Source: Eubacteriaceae bacterium (GTDB lineage: Bacteria > Bacillota > Clostridia > Lachnospirales > Lachnospiraceae). Taken from it: a stretch of DNA of 64,000 bases. The DNA lies in the NCBI GenBank assembly GCA_910574915.1, contig CAJTCR010000014.1, positions 37,483 to 101,482 on the forward strand, given 5' to 3'. A program made the position numbers and the translations under genes. Position 1 is the stretch's first letter; each line of letters starts with the position of its first letter. Positions 36,693 to 45,211 of this stretch are shown one piece after another. Under the pieces are notes generated by a model. It made no database searches. It had not been told where the DNA came from and was given only the letters and a program-made list of their open reading frames with translations.

Positions 36693-36887
36693 TCACCCTC
36701 CCCCTACAAAACTCACAATCTCCACCACATCACCATCCCGCAGCACATACTCCTCATACCTGCTTTTCACAATAATCTGCTCATTACATTCCACCGCAAT
36801 CGCATCTTTACGATAATTGTGCTGTATTAAATAATCCATTAACCGCATTCCTGCCACATCTTCGTTCTGTCCATTCATCTGTACCAT
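36693..36887 (-). CDS. thiS: Sulfur carrier protein ThiS
   Basis: A 64-residue ubiquitin-like protein ending in SFVGGG; the terminal Gly-Gly is adenylated and converted to a thiocarboxylate to supply sulfur to ThiG. RDGDVVEIVSFVGGG is the family C-terminus. AAAGGAGG is nine bases before the ATG at 36887, which decides this start over a longer in-frame read. It is preceded by a terminator-embedded riboswitch. The adenylating enzyme ThiF is not encoded anywhere in the window. Confidence 0.92.
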   Translation of the reverse strand: MVQMNGQNEDVAGMRLMDYLIQHNYRKDAIAVECNEQIIVKSRYEEYVLRDGDVVEIVSFVGGG

Positions 36888-36923
36888 ACAAGCCAGCCTC
36901 CTTTCTTTTTTATATTTCCATAC

Positions 36924-36996
36924 AAAAAAGCCGCAGAAAGGAATACACCCGTGGTGGTGCACCCCTTCATGCGGCTTTTGCCGACACTCTGTGTCT
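36924..36996 (-). promoter_or_regulatory. Probable HMP-PP riboswitch (thiS motif), terminator-embedded aptamer
   Basis: In the 5' leader of thiS (minus strand) AAAAGCCGCA pairs with TGCGGCTTTTTT to form an intrinsic terminator. Its large internal region (GGGGTGCACCACCACGGGTG, about 36949-36968) is far longer than a normal loop and has paired segments. A small GACAC-AGA-GTGTC hairpin lies just upstream (36983-36995). An aptamer buried in the terminator stem right before thiS is the defining design of the HMP-PP riboswitch class. The TPP riboswitch signature CTGAGA is absent. The call rests on position and architecture, not on a covariance match. Confidence 0.75.
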
Positions 36997-37023
36997 TTAT
37001 GTATTTACCTATGGACTGTTTTT

Positions 37024-37053
37024 ATCTTACTTTGTTCTGACTGATTTGTCAAG
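37024..37053 (-). promoter_or_regulatory. Promoter of the thiS operon
   Basis: On the minus strand TTGACA (complement of 37048-37053) and TAAGAT (complement of 37024-37029) with an 18-bp spacer, placing the start about 20 bases before the riboswitch hairpins. Confidence 0.7.
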
Positions 37054-37068
37054 AAAAATAAAAAATAT

Positions 37069-37118
37069 TTGACATATGTACGATTTCGTACTATAATCAA
37101 ACAAGTACGATTTCATAC
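37069..37118 (+). promoter_or_regulatory. marR promoter with two palindromic operators
   Basis: TTGACA (37069-37074), 17 bp, TATAAT (37092-37097). The palindrome GTACGATTTCGTAC (37078-37091) fills the spacer, and GTACGATTTCATAC (37105-37118) lies just downstream, 27 bp apart. Both are probable MarR sites for autorepression. Confidence 0.8.
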
Positions 37119-37142
37119 ATAAAACAAAAGGAGGATGCTGAT

Positions 37143-37583
37143 ATGGCAGAATTGATGACAAGCGAATTAAAACGCTTAAACTACCTGACCAGTGAGATTG
37201 ACGCCGCTTATCATGAAGCCGCGCGAAAGCTGGGCTTATCGGACAGTACGATGATGGTGCTTTACGCTGCCTGCAATAACGGCGGGAGCTGCCTGCTAAG
37301 CGACATCTGCAAAATATCCGGCACAAGCAAGCAGACGATAAATTCTGCGCTGCGAAAGCTGGAAGCCGACGGGCTGATTTACCTGGAAGCAGACAATGGC
37401 AGGCGAAAAAAAGTATGCCTGACAAAAAAAGGCATGGACTGCTCCGCAAACGGAGTGGCAAAGCTTGCAAAGCTGGAAAATGATATTTTAGGTTCCTGGA
37501 AGGAAGAAGAACAAGAGCTGTATCTGGAACTGACCAACAGATACTTGCTGGCACTCAAACAGAAAATTAAAGACGAACTGTAA
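37143..37583 (+). CDS. MarR-family transcriptional regulator
   Basis: A 146-residue winged-helix regulator: ISGTSKQTINSALRKLEADG is the recognition helix, and YLEADNGRRKKVCLTKKG the wing. AGGAGG precedes the ATG. It is followed by a MATE efflux gene 62 bases later and has two matching palindromes on its promoter, so it is a classic MarR-efflux pair in which ligand binding would induce drug export. Confidence 0.92.
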   Translation: MAELMTSELKRLNYLTSEIDAAYHEAARKLGLSDSTMMVLYAACNNGGSCLLSDICKISGTSKQTINSALRKLEADGLIYLEADNGRRKKVCLTKKGMDCSANGVAKLAKLENDILGSWKEEEQELYLELTNRYLLALKQKIKDEL

Positions 37584-37645
37584 ACTTTAAACATTTTTTG
37601 CATTTACCGTTATAACAAAAATCAGCAGAAAGGAGCAGGAAAAAG

Positions 37646-38983
37646 ATGCAAAAGAAACAAATTCAGCTATCCGACCACTTTTCTTATCAAAAACTGATCC
37701 GCTTTACGCTTCCATCGATTGTTATGATGATCTTTACCTCTGTTTATGGCGTAATCGACGGGTTTTTTGTATCCAACTTTGTAGGAAAGACCCCGTTTGC
37801 CGCGTTGAATTTTATTATGCCGTTTTTAATGATCCTTGGCGCTGTCGGCTTTATGTTTGGCACGGGCGGCAGCGCCCTGATCGCAAAGACAATGGGTGAA
37901 GGCAGGACGGAAGAGGCAAACCGCATGTTTTCCCTGTTTATCTATGTCGCGGCTGCCTGCGGTTTTGTCATTGCAGCCCTTGGGATGCTTTTTATCCGTC
38001 CAATCGCATCCGCACTTGGAGCAGAAGGCGAAATGCTTGCACAATGCGTGATTTACGGCAGAGTGTGCCTGCTTTCGCTGCCTGCGCTGATGCTGCAATA
38101 CGAGTTCCAGAGCTTTTTTGCTGCCGCAGAAAAGCCTAAGATGGGGCTTGCGGTCACGATCGCTGCCGGAGTGACAAATATCATCCTGGATGCGCTGTTT
38201 GTCGCAGTAATTCCCGGCGGCATCGTCGGAGCGGCAGCGGCTACTGTATGCGGCCAGCTTGTCGGCGGCATCACACCGCTTTTTTATTTTGCACGTGAAA
38301 ACGACAGCCCGCTGCGGCTTGGCAAGGCTTTTATGGATAAAACTGCCTTGTGGAAGGCATGTGCAAACGGTTCCTCGGAGCTTATGACCAATATCTCCAT
38401 GTCGGTCGTGAGTATGCTGTATAATATACAGCTTATAAAATACGCAGGCGAAAACGGCGTTGCCGCATACGGCGTACTCATGTACGTAAACTTTGTGTTT
38501 TTGTCCGCTTTTATCGGCTATTCCGTCGGCACGGGGCCTGTCATCAGCTACCACTATGGCGCCGCGAACCATAACGAGCTGAAAAGCCTGCGCAAAAAGA
38601 GCCAGACTGTGATCCTTGCGTTTTCCGTGAGTATGATTGTGCTGGCACAGGTGCTTGCAAAGCCGCTTTCTGTTCTTTTCGTCGGCTATGATCAGGCACT
38701 GCTTCGCCTGACGCTGCGGGGATTTTATATTTTCTCCTTTTCCTTTTTGTTTGCAGGCGCGGCGATTTTTGGCTCCGCTTTTTTTACCGCTTTAAACAAC
38801 GGTTTTTTATCCGCGCTGATTTCGTTTCTGCGTACGCTGCTGTTCCAGGTATCGGCAGTGCTTCTCTTTCCGCTGCTGTGGGGGATCGACGGCATCTGGG
38901 CCTCTGTCGTGGCGGCTGAATGCATGGCGGCGGCGGTTACGATACTGTTCCTGTTTAAAATGCGCGGCAGATACCATTATTAA
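37646..38983 (+). CDS. MATE-family multidrug efflux transporter
   Basis: A 445-residue protein with 12 hydrophobic segments. The MATE pattern shows in FTLPSIVMMIFTSVYGVIDGFFVSNFVG-type helix 1 and GTGGSALIAKTMGEGRTEEA; a second repeat begins near residue 230. It exports cationic compounds in exchange for Na+ or H+. AAGGAGCAGG precedes the ATG. It is co-transcribed with marR and converges with a BlaI-like gene seven bases away. Confidence 0.92.
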   Translation: MQKKQIQLSDHFSYQKLIRFTLPSIVMMIFTSVYGVIDGFFVSNFVGKTPFAALNFIMPFLMILGAVGFMFGTGGSALIAKTMGEGRTEEANRMFSLFIYVAAACGFVIAALGMLFIRPIASALGAEGEMLAQCVIYGRVCLLSLPALMLQYEFQSFFAAAEKPKMGLAVTIAAGVTNIILDALFVAVIPGGIVGAAAATVCGQLVGGITPLFYFARENDSPLRLGKAFMDKTALWKACANGSSELMTNISMSVVSMLYNIQLIKYAGENGVAAYGVLMYVNFVFLSAFIGYSVGTGPVISYHYGAANHNELKSLRKKSQTVILAFSVSMIVLAQVLAKPLSVLFVGYDQALLRLTLRGFYIFSFSFLFAGAAIFGSAFFTALNNGFLSALISFLRTLLFQVSAVLLFPLLWGIDGIWASVVAAECMAAAVTILFLFKMRGRYHY

Positions 38984-38989
38984 AACTCG

Positions 38990-39355
38990 TTATGATACCT
39001 CGTCTGTCGCCTCCTGAATCAACTTTTGGAGCCTTTGCGCCTCTTCCTGTGTCAGCTTTCGGTCTTTTAGGTAAGCTGTAATAAAGGAAGGGAGGCTCCC
39101 GCCAAACCTCTTTTTCAAAAAACTGCGGCTCTCCTGGCACTGAATGCATTCCCTCGATACAAGCGCACGCACGATCGTATGGTCATTGCAGATCACCTGC
39201 TTATCTGATAAATTGCGAATAACCGTATATGTGGTAGACTTTTTCCAGTTCAGCCGTTCCCCGCAAATATGCACCAGCTCCATAGAGCTTGCCGGCTCTG
39301 TCTCCCACAAAATTTCCATAAAACGGTATTCGCTTTCATTAATATGATATTCCAT
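38990..39355 (-). CDS. BlaI/MecI/CopY-family transcriptional regulator (second copy)
   Basis: About 121 residues from the ATG at 39355, which follows AAAGGGA. It has a winged helix (NESEYRFMEILWETEPASSM, WKKSTTYTVIRNLSDKQVIC) and a C-terminal part (SRSFLKKRFGGSLPSFITAY). It lacks a BlaR1 partner next to it. It lies between two MATE genes and is divergent from the second, whose promoter it could control; no TACA/TGTA dyad is seen in that promoter, so its target is unclear. Confidence 0.85.
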   Translation of the reverse strand: MEYHINESEYRFMEILWETEPASSMELVHICGERLNWKKSTTYTVIRNLSDKQVICNDHTIVRALVSRECIQCQESRSFLKKRFGGSLPSFITAYLKDRKLTQEEAQRLQKLIQEATDEVS

Positions 39356-39434
39356 ATTGTTATCCCTTTCCATCGGCTTATTTTCCTCAGTCTATAACAG
39401 CAGACCAGCTTTGTCAAGCATCTGCGAGATCTAT

Positions 39435-39463
39435 TTGCATTTTTCCACAAAACCTTTTATAAT
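39435..39463 (+). promoter_or_regulatory. Promoter of the MATE-AraC operon
   Basis: TTGCAT (39435-39440), 17 bp, TATAAT (39458-39463), about 35 bases before the ATG; AAAGGAG follows. Confidence 0.75.
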
Positions 39464-39501
39464 AAACGGATAGACAAAAAAAGCTGAGAAAGGAGAATCG
39501 T

Positions 39502-40863
39502 ATGACAGCACTTCGCAATATGACGTCCGGGTCTCCGGGACGGTTAATTCTCTCTTTTGCCCTGCCTCTGATGCTCGGCAACCTGTTCCAGCAGTTTTAT
39601 ACAATCGCGGACGCTGCGATTGTAGGGCAGGTGCTCGGCGTATCCGGCATCGCAGCCGTGGGAGCTGCCGAATGGATCATCTGGATGATGCAGGGTATGA
39701 TCCAGGGCTTTACGCAAGGTTTTGCGATTCAGATGTCGCAGGATTTTGGCGCCGGGCAATACAAAAGACTGCGCAACGACATTGCCAATTCTGCCCTTTT
39801 ATCCGCGGTAAGCGCTGTCATTATGCTTACGGGCGGGCAGATTTTTGCAGCATGGATGCTAAAGACGCTGCATACGCCGGAATCAGTCTGGGCAGATACA
39901 ATGACGTATATGCGTACGATGTTTTGGGGCATCCCGATTGTGATGGCTTATAACCTGTTTGCTTCGATCCTGCGCGCGCTTGGAGACGGCAAGACACCGC
40001 TGTACGCAATGATCTGCGCTTCGTTTATCAATATCGGGCTGGATCTTTGGTTTGTCCCGGTGCTTGGCATGGGCGTGTTCGGCGCTGCGGCAGCTACGGT
40101 GCTGGCGCAATGCTGTTCGAGTGTGTTCTGCCTTATTAAGATCCTGCACATTTCAGCCTTAAAGTTCAAACGGGAAGACCTTACTGTTGATGCAAGCCTG
40201 CATCTGCGGCTTTTAAAGCTCGGGATGCCGATGGCATTTCAAAATTTTGTAATCTCCGTCGGCGGAATGATCGTACAGTCTGTTGTAAACGGATTCGGCG
40301 TCGCTTTCATCGCAGGATTTACCGCAACCAATAAATTATACGGGATGCTGGAGGTTGCAGGAACTTCCTACGGATTTGCCATGACGACCTATACCGGGCA
40401 AAACCTCGGCGCCGGCAAAACCTCGCGTATTCGAAAAGGCTACCGGGAAGCGCTTATTATTGCCGTCTTTACCTCTGCCGCTATTGCCGCTGTAATGGTT
40501 TTGGCTGGAAAATGGATTTTGCTCTGCTTTATTAACGGTGACCCGCAGATGACCGCTAAGACGCTGGCGATTGCCTACCGTTACCTATTTATTATGAGCC
40601 TTTGCCTGCCGGTCTTATACTATCTGCATGTGACGCGCTCCTGTATCCAGGGGCTTGGCAATACGGTACTGCCGATGCTGTCTGGCTGCGCGGAGTTCGC
40701 CATGCGCACGGCTGCCGCACTGCTTCTGCCGCTTGCCTTTGGGCAGGATGGTATTTTTTACGCAGAAATCGCAGCATGGGCAGGCGCTGACCTTGTACTC
40801 TTTTTCAGCTTCTGTTATTGTATGAAAAAGCTTGCTTCCGGTGACAAAAGGGGGAATTTCTAA
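39502..40863 (+). CDS. MATE-family efflux transporter (second copy)
   Basis: A 453-residue protein with 12 hydrophobic segments. Helix 1 region LILSFALPLMLGNLFQQFYT, then DAAIVGQVLGVSGIAAVGA, are MATE signatures of the DinF/NorM-like type common in Clostridia. GAAAGGAG precedes the ATG. Its stop overlaps the start of the AraC gene (TAATG), so the two are translationally coupled. Transport substrate unknown. Confidence 0.92.
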   Translation: MTALRNMTSGSPGRLILSFALPLMLGNLFQQFYTIADAAIVGQVLGVSGIAAVGAAEWIIWMMQGMIQGFTQGFAIQMSQDFGAGQYKRLRNDIANSALLSAVSAVIMLTGGQIFAAWMLKTLHTPESVWADTMTYMRTMFWGIPIVMAYNLFASILRALGDGKTPLYAMICASFINIGLDLWFVPVLGMGVFGAAAATVLAQCCSSVFCLIKILHISALKFKREDLTVDASLHLRLLKLGMPMAFQNFVISVGGMIVQSVVNGFGVAFIAGFTATNKLYGMLEVAGTSYGFAMTTYTGQNLGAGKTSRIRKGYREALIIAVFTSAAIAAVMVLAGKWILLCFINGDPQMTAKTLAIAYRYLFIMSLCLPVLYYLHVTRSCIQGLGNTVLPMLSGCAEFAMRTAAALLLPLAFGQDGIFYAEIAAWAGADLVLFFSFCYCMKKLASGDKRGNF

Positions 40864-41798
40864 TGCCGCACAAAGGAAATCCCAAAATCGAGTTCCGTTA
40901 TTATAAAATGCCGCAGGACGTTCCGTTTCTGGCGCTGTTCGGCGACAAGTGGATACAAAACTACGGACGCGACATTGATTTTTTGCATTTTCACAATTAC
41001 CTGGAGATCGGGTACTGCTATGACGGAACAGGCACACTGTCCATTGGAAGAGAAGAATACCGTTATGAAAGCGGCTATTTTTCGGTGATACCGCAAAACT
41101 GCCTGCATACGACAAACAGTGACCCAAATACAATCAGCAGTTGGGAATTTTTATTTATCGATATCGATACGCTGCTTAAACAGATATGTCATACCGGCGG
41201 CACCAAACGAATCACACAAATTGCTTCCCGCATCAATTCCAAAGCATATTTAAAGCCGGAAGCAGAACGCCCAAAGCTTGGGCAGACGATTCGCAATATT
41301 TTTAATATTATGCGCTACAAGGAGGAGTTTTATCTCGAGGAGGCAAGCGCAGAGGCTTCCATCCTGTTAATGAACCTTGCAAGGGAAAATAAAGTCGGCA
41401 GGTTTTCCGAAAAAATGCCGTTAAAAGAAGCGGTGCCTATCGCGCAGGCACTGGACTATATCTCGATTCACTATATGGAGCCGCTAAAAATCAGCGAACT
41501 GGCGGAAAACTGCCATATCAGCGAATCCCATTTCCGCAAGATCTTTACTGCCTATATGAGCATGGGCCCGATGGAATATATTAATATGGTGCGTGTGCGG
41601 ACAGCCTGTGACCTGCTTAAGCGAACCGATGATTTTGTGACCGATGTGGCAAATAAATGCGGCTTTGCGACATTTTCCACATTCAGCAGAAATTTTAAAA
41701 AAATTATGGGCGTTTCACCAAACGAATGGCGCAAACGCCCGGATAATTATGAGCAGCAGCTTCTTAAGTCCAGCATCCATCTTGAAAAAGGCTGGTAA
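40863..41798 (+). CDS. AraC-family transcriptional regulator
   Basis: A 311-residue protein. The N-terminal cupin sensor is seen in FLHFHNYLEIGYCYDGTGTL and SVIPQNCLHTTNS; the C-terminal double HTH in ALDYISIHYMEPLKISELAE, CHISESHFRKIFTAYMSMGP and NKCGFATFSTFSRNFKKIMG. It follows a MATE gene with start-stop overlap, and its stop is immediately next to the stop of the galacto-N-biose transporter operon on the other strand. That operon's promoter carries a 21-bp spaced direct repeat of AraC type, making this the likely activator. Confidence 0.9.
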   Translation: MPHKGNPKIEFRYYKMPQDVPFLALFGDKWIQNYGRDIDFLHFHNYLEIGYCYDGTGTLSIGREEYRYESGYFSVIPQNCLHTTNSDPNTISSWEFLFIDIDTLLKQICHTGGTKRITQIASRINSKAYLKPEAERPKLGQTIRNIFNIMRYKEEFYLEEASAEASILLMNLARENKVGRFSEKMPLKEAVPIAQALDYISIHYMEPLKISELAENCHISESHFRKIFTAYMSMGPMEYINMVRVRTACDLLKRTDDFVTDVANKCGFATFSTFSRNFKKIMGVSPNEWRKRPDNYEQQLLKSSIHLEKGW

Positions 41799-42626
41799 TT
41801 ATTTCACTGCCCCTGTAATACCTTCTGCGAACTGCTTCTGCAATATGAAGAAGATAACCATTGTAGGAATCGAGCAGAACAATACGCCGCACATCAGCAT
41901 TCCGTAGTCTACGACATAACCGGTAATCAGGTTTGCAATCAGCATCGGCATCGTCAGCGATTTATTGTCTGTCATAATAACCTTCGGCCATAAATAGGAG
42001 TTCCAGGCATTCATAAACGTAATCACCGCTGCCGCCGCATACGTGGACTTCATCGTCGGCATAAACATGCGGAAAAAGATCTGTATCTCGCTCAGCCCGT
42101 CAATCCGTGCCGCCTCGATAATGTCGATCGGAAACGCCCGCGCATGCTGGCGGAACATCATTATCATAAACGGCGTCGAGATCATCGGCAGAATAAAGCC
42201 GAGCGTCGTATTCAAAAGCTTTGCGCTTGAAAACAACTGAAACAACGGTACCATCGTCGCCACCTGCGGCACCATCATCGCAAGCAGCAAAATCGAAAAC
42301 AATTTATCTTTCCATTTGTCATTGTAGATCTCAAACCCATAACCCGCAACCGAGCAGATCAAAAGGCAGACTACCGTCGTTGCAAACGCATACAAAAACG
42401 AATTGCCAAGCGCTCTCCACAGCGGCTGCTGGCTGGTCAGGTTTTTAAAGTTTTCCATAAAATGCGTACCCGGCAGGATACGTCCTCTTGAAACATCCGT
42501 CGACGTATTTGTCGCCGCGGCAATCATCCAATAGAGCGGAAATACGGAAAAAATCGATACAATCGTAAGGAAAATATAAGTCGGGATCAGCCTGCGCTGA
42601 ATCATGGAATTGTTTTTCTTAGTCAC
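41799..42626 (-). CDS. Carbohydrate ABC transporter permease (MalG-like)
   Basis: A six-helix permease of the MalG family with the EAA-loop EAARIDGLSEIQIFFRMFMP and the N-terminal RRLIPTYIFLTIVSIFSVFP. The start is probably GTG at 42626, which follows AGGTG and overlaps the end of the partner permease; an in-frame ATG at 42605 is the alternative. It imports sugar with the permease and lipoprotein upstream. No ATPase gene is present, so a shared MsmK-type ATPase elsewhere in the genome is needed. Confidence 0.9.
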   Translation of the reverse strand: MTKKNNSMIQRRLIPTYIFLTIVSIFSVFPLYWMIAAATNTSTDVSRGRILPGTHFMENFKNLTSQQPLWRALGNSFLYAFATTVVCLLICSVAGYGFEIYNDKWKDKLFSILLLAMMVPQVATMVPLFQLFSSAKLLNTTLGFILPMISTPFMIMMFRQHARAFPIDIIEAARIDGLSEIQIFFRMFMPTMKSTYAAAAVITFMNAWNSYLWPKVIMTDNKSLTMPMLIANLITGYVVDYGMLMCGVLFCSIPTMVIFFILQKQFAEGITGAVK

Positions 42627-43518
42627 GCGTATCACCTACTTTCAGGTTGATTAAAGCCAGAACCGCTACCATGATAAAGATTAAAAACGCCATTGCGGAA
42701 GCGTAGCCAAAGTTCGGGACATTGATAAAACAGGTATTGTATACATAGTGGGACATCGTAATCGTCGTATTTGCCGGCCCGCCTTTTGTCAGGTTGACAG
42801 ACTCGTCAAACAACTGCAGCGTACCGTTGATCGACGTAATGACCGTCATAATAATCGTAGGCTTAAGAAGCGGAACGGTAATCCGCCAGAACGTTTTCCA
42901 GCCATTGGCGCCGTCGATCTTTGCCGCTTCGTACACCGAATACTCGATATTTTGAAGCCCGGCTAAGTAAAATACCATATTGTATCCCGTCCACCTCCAG
43001 ACAAGCGCAATAATAATGACGATTTTCGCGCTTAGCGAGTTGCCGAGAAAGTTATATCCGCTGTTTAAAATATGCAGCTTTACCAAAATCGTGTTAATTA
43101 GCCCTTCTTGTGCAAACAAAGACCTAAAAATCAGCGCGTAGGATACGAGCGAGGTTGCACAAGGGAGAAATACACAGGTACGGAAAAAGCCTTTGAATCT
43201 TAGCTGCTGATTATTTAAAAGCTGCGCCAGCAGGATTGCGAGAAGCAGCATAATCGGCACCTGAATCAGCAGATACAGAAAGGTATTGGTAATCGACTGC
43301 TGGAATACTTTATCTGCAAGAATTCGTTTATAGTTATTAAAAATCGGGTCTGCAAACCTCATATTTTTCCCCGTTCCGGTTTGCAGCGAAATTACAAACG
43401 CACGAAACATCGGATAAAAACTCATCACCGCAATCATCAGCGTCGCCGGCGTTAAAAACGTCCAGCCGGCAATCCTTTGTTTTTGGATCAGTGTCATGCC
43501 ATTTTTCTTGGTACTCAC
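42619..43518 (-). CDS. Carbohydrate ABC transporter permease (MalF-like)
   Basis: About 299 residues with six hydrophobic segments; GWTFLTPATLMIAVMSFYPM and the EAA-loop EAAKIDGANGWKTFWRITVP place it in the MalF family. The start is GTG at 43518, nine bases after GAGGAGG; the upstream in-frame codons have no RBS. It lies between the solute-binding protein gene and the MalG-like permease. Confidence 0.9.
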   Translation of the reverse strand: MSTKKNGMTLIQKQRIAGWTFLTPATLMIAVMSFYPMFRAFVISLQTGTGKNMRFADPIFNNYKRILADKVFQQSITNTFLYLLIQVPIMLLLAILLAQLLNNQQLRFKGFFRTCVFLPCATSLVSYALIFRSLFAQEGLINTILVKLHILNSGYNFLGNSLSAKIVIIIALVWRWTGYNMVFYLAGLQNIEYSVYEAAKIDGANGWKTFWRITVPLLKPTIIMTVITSINGTLQLFDESVNLTKGGPANTTITMSHYVYNTCFINVPNFGYASAMAFLIFIMVAVLALINLKVGDTRD

Positions 43519-43614
43519 AAAAATACCTCCTCTCTTATTCGCAAAAGAACCTGCGAATGAACACGGGGAACTGTACCCAGTCCCCCGCATCAAACGCTGT
43601 ACGCAGTGACAGCA

Positions 43615-45022
43615 TTACTCTGACATCTTAAATTCCAGAGTTTCCTGTGCTTCTTTTAAAGCATCTTCTTGTGCAGTTCCGTTTACAATCTGCATAATCG
43701 CTGTGTTTACAGCTTCTCTTGCTTCATAATGATACGGAGTCTTTGTAAACTCAGGAATATGAGAAGAATATTCTACGAGCGTAGAGTAAATTGGCTGTCC
43801 GCCGTAAAATTCTACCGGCTCATTGTATACCTGAGACTCGCCTGCCGGAAGGTAACATGCGATACCGGATGTTGCCGGAAGGATTGTATCATAAAACTCT
43901 GTGCTGGAACCAAATGTGTTCAAAAGGAAATCTTTTGCAAGATTCACATCCTGGCAGTTCGATGTAATATACCAGGAAGATCCGCCGTTGTTTGCATAGT
44001 TTGTAGCTGTTTCCACATCATCTACTTTTGGAATGGTTGTAATCTGCCACAGGCCCTTCTGGTCTTCGATGCCGACCAGCGTTCCGTTCATCCAGTTACC
44101 GTTAATGATGCCTGCCGCTTCGCCGTCAGTAACGGTCTTTACATATTCATCCCAGTTGTTGACAAGCTTCACTGCATCTTTTTTAATCATATCCGCATAC
44201 AACTCTACACATTTTGCTGCAACTTCATTGCCTGTTATGTATGCCTTTCCCTCTTCGTCTACAAAGTTTGCGCCGCAGGACTGGATCATCAGCATAATGA
44301 TGTCGCCGCCGGTAGACTCGCTTGTCAGCAGGTATTTGCCGGTTTTTTCATGAACGTCGACCGCGATCTCTGTAAACTTCGACCAGGTAATGTCCGTCAG
44401 GTCTTCGATTTTATAGCCGGCTTCCTTAAGGATGTCGGTACGATAAAACGCTGCGCATACGCCGTTGTCATACGGTACGCCGAAATGCTTGTCGTCTACC
44501 ATAGAATAGCTCTGCTTTAATGCAGCAAAATCTTCCCATTTAATACCGATATCCGTCAGATCTGTAAACGCGTCAGGATAGCTCTTTAAAAATTTCTGAT
44601 AGCTGTTGTCCTGCATCAGCACGATATCCGGCATCGTACTGTAGTCGCCTGCGTTTGCACAGGTCGTAAGCTTTGTCTGGCAGTCATCTGAGGACTGTTC
44701 GATCACTTCCAGCTCGAAATCAGGATGATCTTTTTTATACTGCTCCGCAGCCAGTTCCATCGCCTTGATATTAAAGGTCTGATCCCATGCCCATACGGTG
44801 AGTTTTCCGCCGCCTGCGGCATCCCCTTCTTCGGAACCGCCTTCAGCATCAGTGCCGCTTTCAGCGTCAGTCCCTGCGTTTGCATCGTCACCAGAAGCAT
44901 CCCCCCCCGTCTGCGTTATTTGCATCGCCTCCGTTGTCTTTTGCATCATCGCTGCCGCCGCACGCTGCTACAGACAACGCCATCATACCAGCGAGCAAAG
45001 CTGCCATTAATTTCTTTTTCAT
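43615..45022 (-). pseudogene. Sugar-binding lipoprotein (SBP family 1), frameshifted in an 8-G tract
   Basis: The ATG at 45022 follows AGGAGG and opens a lipoprotein signal (MKKKLMAALLAGMMALSVAA, then CGG), but in this sequence the frame stops after about 45 codons. The mature protein reads on in another frame: a Gly/Asp/Ala linker, then KLTVWAWDQTFNIKAMELAA and a full SBP_bac_1 domain to the stop at 43615. The break is a run of eight G (plus-strand C at 44901-44908); seven would restore the frame. It is either a slipped-strand on/off switch or a sequencing error. The product would capture galacto-N-biose or lacto-N-biose for the two permeases, as the operon context with GH112 and NahK suggests. 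Confidence 0.85.
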
Positions 45023-45056
45023 ATTTTATCCTCCTTTTTCTTTACGAGATGGATCT

Positions 45057-45112
45057 ATTATAGCAATTCATTCTCATATATAGTTTGCAAAAACGCTTAT
45101 ATAAGTTGCAAA
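45057..45112 (-). promoter_or_regulatory. AraC-type operator and promoter of the sugar transporter operon
   Basis: Direct repeats TATATAGTTTGCAAA (45077-45091) and TATATAAGTTGCAAA (45098-45112) are 21 bp apart and differ at two positions. The -10 box TATAAT is the complement of 45057-45062, and the first repeat covers where a -35 should be; no good -35 exists. This is the layout of an AraC-family activator site. Confidence 0.7.
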
Positions 45113-45211
45113 TATAATCAAAAATATCGCCTTTGCATAATATTTATAAAAAAACTTGTCCGTTTTTATCTAAAATATACATACAAAGGCGATCGGCTGT
45201 CACACGTATTT

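Noticed and set aside
36888..37060. TPP riboswitch upstream of thiS
   Set aside because: The CTGAGA and GGGAA-type conserved boxes are absent and the leader is too short; the terminator-embedded HMP-PP type fits better.
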